Source: Gammaproteobacteria bacterium
GTDB taxonomy: Bacteria > Pseudomonadota > Gammaproteobacteria > Burkholderiales > Burkholderiaceae_C
Assembly (NCBI GenBank): GCA_030054245.1
Contig: JASGCH010000013.1
Location: 1 to 14,989 of the forward strand
Direction of reading: 5' to 3'
Length of the DNA: 14,989 nucleotides
Of this stretch, positions 13,582 through 14,989 are shown piece by piece. The notes under the pieces are model-generated. The model had not been told where the DNA came from, did no database searches, and saw nothing but the letters and a program-made list of their open reading frames with translations. The position numbers and the translations under genes were made by a program. Position 1 is the stretch's first letter. Each line of letters starts with the position of its first letter.

Positions 13582-14908
13582 TTTTCACCTCGCCGTTTTC
13601 TTGCACCAGCCAAGTTTGTATGGCATTGTTGTGGTAAATGCTACGCGTGCCACGCACTTTGCGCAAGGCCTCGTAGGTAGGCTGAATATGCCCTGAATCA
13701 TCAACCGCACGACTCTGTAACAACGCAGAGTTACCTTTCCAAGTCCAGTTGAAATTAAAGCGCGTGAGGCATTTTGACAATATAGGCGATTCGAGCCGCG
13801 CAGGTGCCCAATTGCGCCCGCCATCAACGCTCACATCAACACGCACAATCTTACCGCGCCCGCTCCACGCCAAACCGGTCACATGATGAAAGCCTTTGTC
13901 CAAAATCACTTGACCACCACTCGGTGTGGTAATGACGCTCTTGACTTCTTGGATGCTGGTGAACTGCCTGTGCAAGCCGTCGGGCATAAGGTCGATGTAA
14001 TGCACCACTTCGTCTTTTGTACCGTAGTGGGTGTCGCCCACTTCGATGCGACGCAAATATTTAATCCAACTCACCCCTTGCACGCCAGGTACGACCAAGC
14101 GCAGGGGATAACCATTTTCAGGGCGCAACATCTCGCCGTTTTGCCCCCATGCGACCAGCACTTCGCCGTTTTCAATCAACTTCATCGGAATGGTGCGCGT
14201 CAGGCTCGATCCGTCGGCACCTTCGGCCAACACAAATTTGGCCTTTTTGAAGTCGGTGCCCGCCATCTCTAACAGTGTGTACAGCGGCACACCGGTGAAC
14301 TCGCAACACGAAATCATGCCGTGCGTATATTGCACCGTCGGTACCGCCACATTGCCCCATTCCATGGCGGTGTTGGCACCACATTCGATGAAGTGCATGC
14401 GACTCACCGATGGCATACGCAGTAATTCATCCATAGTGAATATCAACGGTGTTTTCACGAAGGAAGGGTCATGACCATGAATCATCAGGCGGTGTTTGCT
14501 AGGATCAATATCCCACCAACCTTGGTGATGGCGTTCAAAATGTAAGCCATTGGGAGTGATGATGCCAAACAAACCCTGCAAAGGGCAAAAGCTCACGCTA
14601 GCCGCCGAAACGCGTGTCAATCCGGGGCTTTCGCGTCTCTGCAAATTTTTCTCATAAACACTCGGATTCCCATAGCCCAAGGCCGCAACGGGCTGGCCTA
14701 GACCTTTGGTGTGTTCAGGCATTTCCAATATATTGGGGTCTCCTGCTCCAGCAGGTGGGTGGCTTTGCGCCCGTGCCGCGCCGGCGGTCGCGAGAGCACC
14801 GGCCAAAGCACCAGCCAAAAATCCTCTGCGCCCGCGGGCCACATCGGCAATTTGTGCTTGGCTGAGAAAACTCTCTGGCGCTTGCTGAATAAATCGGTTG
14901 ATTAACAT
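13565..14908 (-). CDS. soxC: SoxC, molybdenum subunit of sulfane dehydrogenase
   Basis: A sulfite-oxidase-family subunit of SoxCD that oxidises the cysteine-bound sulfane sulfur. The Tat motif RGRRGFLAG is near residues 25-33, followed by an alanine-rich hydrophobic region to AARAQ. The molybdenum-ligating cysteine is C176 in FIECGANTAMEW. HFERHHQG and GVQGVSWIKYLRRIEV are family hallmarks, and the C-terminal half is the Mo-co dimerisation domain (IVRVDVSVDGGRNW). I use the ATG at 14908, which has AGGA eight bases before it. The ATG at 14917, three codons earlier, directly abuts that AGG and is less likely; numbering here follows the shorter form. The presence of soxC with soxD implies complete oxidation of thiosulfate to sulfate. 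Confidence 0.96.
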   Translation of the reverse strand: MLINRFIQQAPESFLSQAQIADVARGRRGFLAGALAGALATAGAARAQSHPPAGAGDPNILEMPEHTKGLGQPVAALGYGNPSVYEKNLQRRESPGLTRVSAASVSFCPLQGLFGIITPNGLHFERHHQGWWDIDPSKHRLMIHGHDPSFVKTPLIFTMDELLRMPSVSRMHFIECGANTAMEWGNVAVPTVQYTHGMISCCEFTGVPLYTLLEMAGTDFKKAKFVLAEGADGSSLTRTIPMKLIENGEVLVAWGQNGEMLRPENGYPLRLVVPGVQGVSWIKYLRRIEVGDTHYGTKDEVVHYIDLMPDGLHRQFTSIQEVKSVITTPSGGQVILDKGFHHVTGLAWSGRGKIVRVDVSVDGGRNWAPARLESPILSKCLTRFNFNWTWKGNSALLQSRAVDDSGHIQPTYEALRKVRGTRSIYHNNAIQTWLVQENGEVKNVQIS

Positions 14909-14935
14909 TTCTTTCATCCTGAAAAATTCTTAGGT

Positions 14936-14989
14936 AAGACTGTTGCACAACCTCGGTGAGCTGTCAAAGTACAAGGCTTAGCGGAACGC
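14936..14989 (+). repeat. intergenic repeat, copy R8, upstream of soxC (cut by window edge)
   Basis: AAGACTGTTGCACAACCTCG continues into GTGAGCTGTCAAAGTACAAGGC, matching the left ends of R1 and R5; the stretch TCGGTGAGCTGTCAAAGTAC is identical in R5 and R8. The ACAAGGC core is at 14971-14977. The terminal stem-loop is partly kept (CTCGGTGAG). Only the left end is inside the window. It lies 27 bases upstream of the chosen soxC start, so it occupies the place expected for the leader or promoter of the sox operon. Confidence 0.8.

Noticed and set aside
3285..14989. Repeats as a CRISPR array
   Set aside because: Copies are kilobases apart, long, divergent and in mixed orientation; there are no regular short spacers and no cas genes.

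Overview
This window looks like chromosomal DNA of a sulfur-oxidising proteobacterium, most likely a betaproteobacterium of the Burkholderiales type. The evidence is the unbroken order soxC-soxD-soxY-soxZ-soxA-soxX-soxB, which I associate with that group, a single-haem SoxA, and a SoxX of about 216 residues. Base composition is middling. By eye the sox half is richer in G+C than the 3.1-7.7 kb block. No taxonomic marker gene is present, so the assignment is an inference. Layout: (1) Positions 1-3133, minus strand, hold an apparent operon of a Tat-exported seven-bladed beta-propeller 'lactonase', a family 5 (peptide/nickel type) ABC transporter binding protein, and the first 69 codons of a DppB/OppB-like permease that runs off the left edge. 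(2) Positions 3134-7687, plus strand, hold a small exported Sel1-repeat protein, a MurU-like sugar-phosphate nucleotidyltransferase, a membrane fatty acid desaturase, and a PLP enzyme of the cystathionine beta-lyase family two bases behind the desaturase. (3) Positions 7949-14917, minus strand, hold the complete thiosulfate-oxidising Sox system: SoxXA loads the sulfur substrate onto SoxYZ, SoxB hydrolyses off sulfate, and SoxCD oxidises the remaining sulfane sulfur, so storage as sulfur globules is not expected. The most unusual content lies between the genes. At least seven, probably eight, related copies of a roughly 150-230 bp imperfect palindromic repeat (called R1-R8 here) occupy the intergenic spaces on both strands. 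They share terminal inverted repeats near AAGACtGTtGCACCAtCGGCTGGTGC, a small terminal hairpin, a box around GTACAAGGC, a central hairpin whose stem sequence changes with compensation between copies, and a second box around CCGCATAACGCA...TTTGACaACCGC. I do not recognise this as a named family. Within the sox locus the copies begin within a few bases of the soxZ, soxX and soxB stop codons and lie just upstream of soxC. They divide the cluster into soxCDYZ, soxAX and soxB modules. This repeat family is my candidate for an undescribed system: a non-autonomous mobile element, an RNA-structure punctuation element, or both. No CRISPR array, tRNA, rRNA, transposase or integrase gene was seen.
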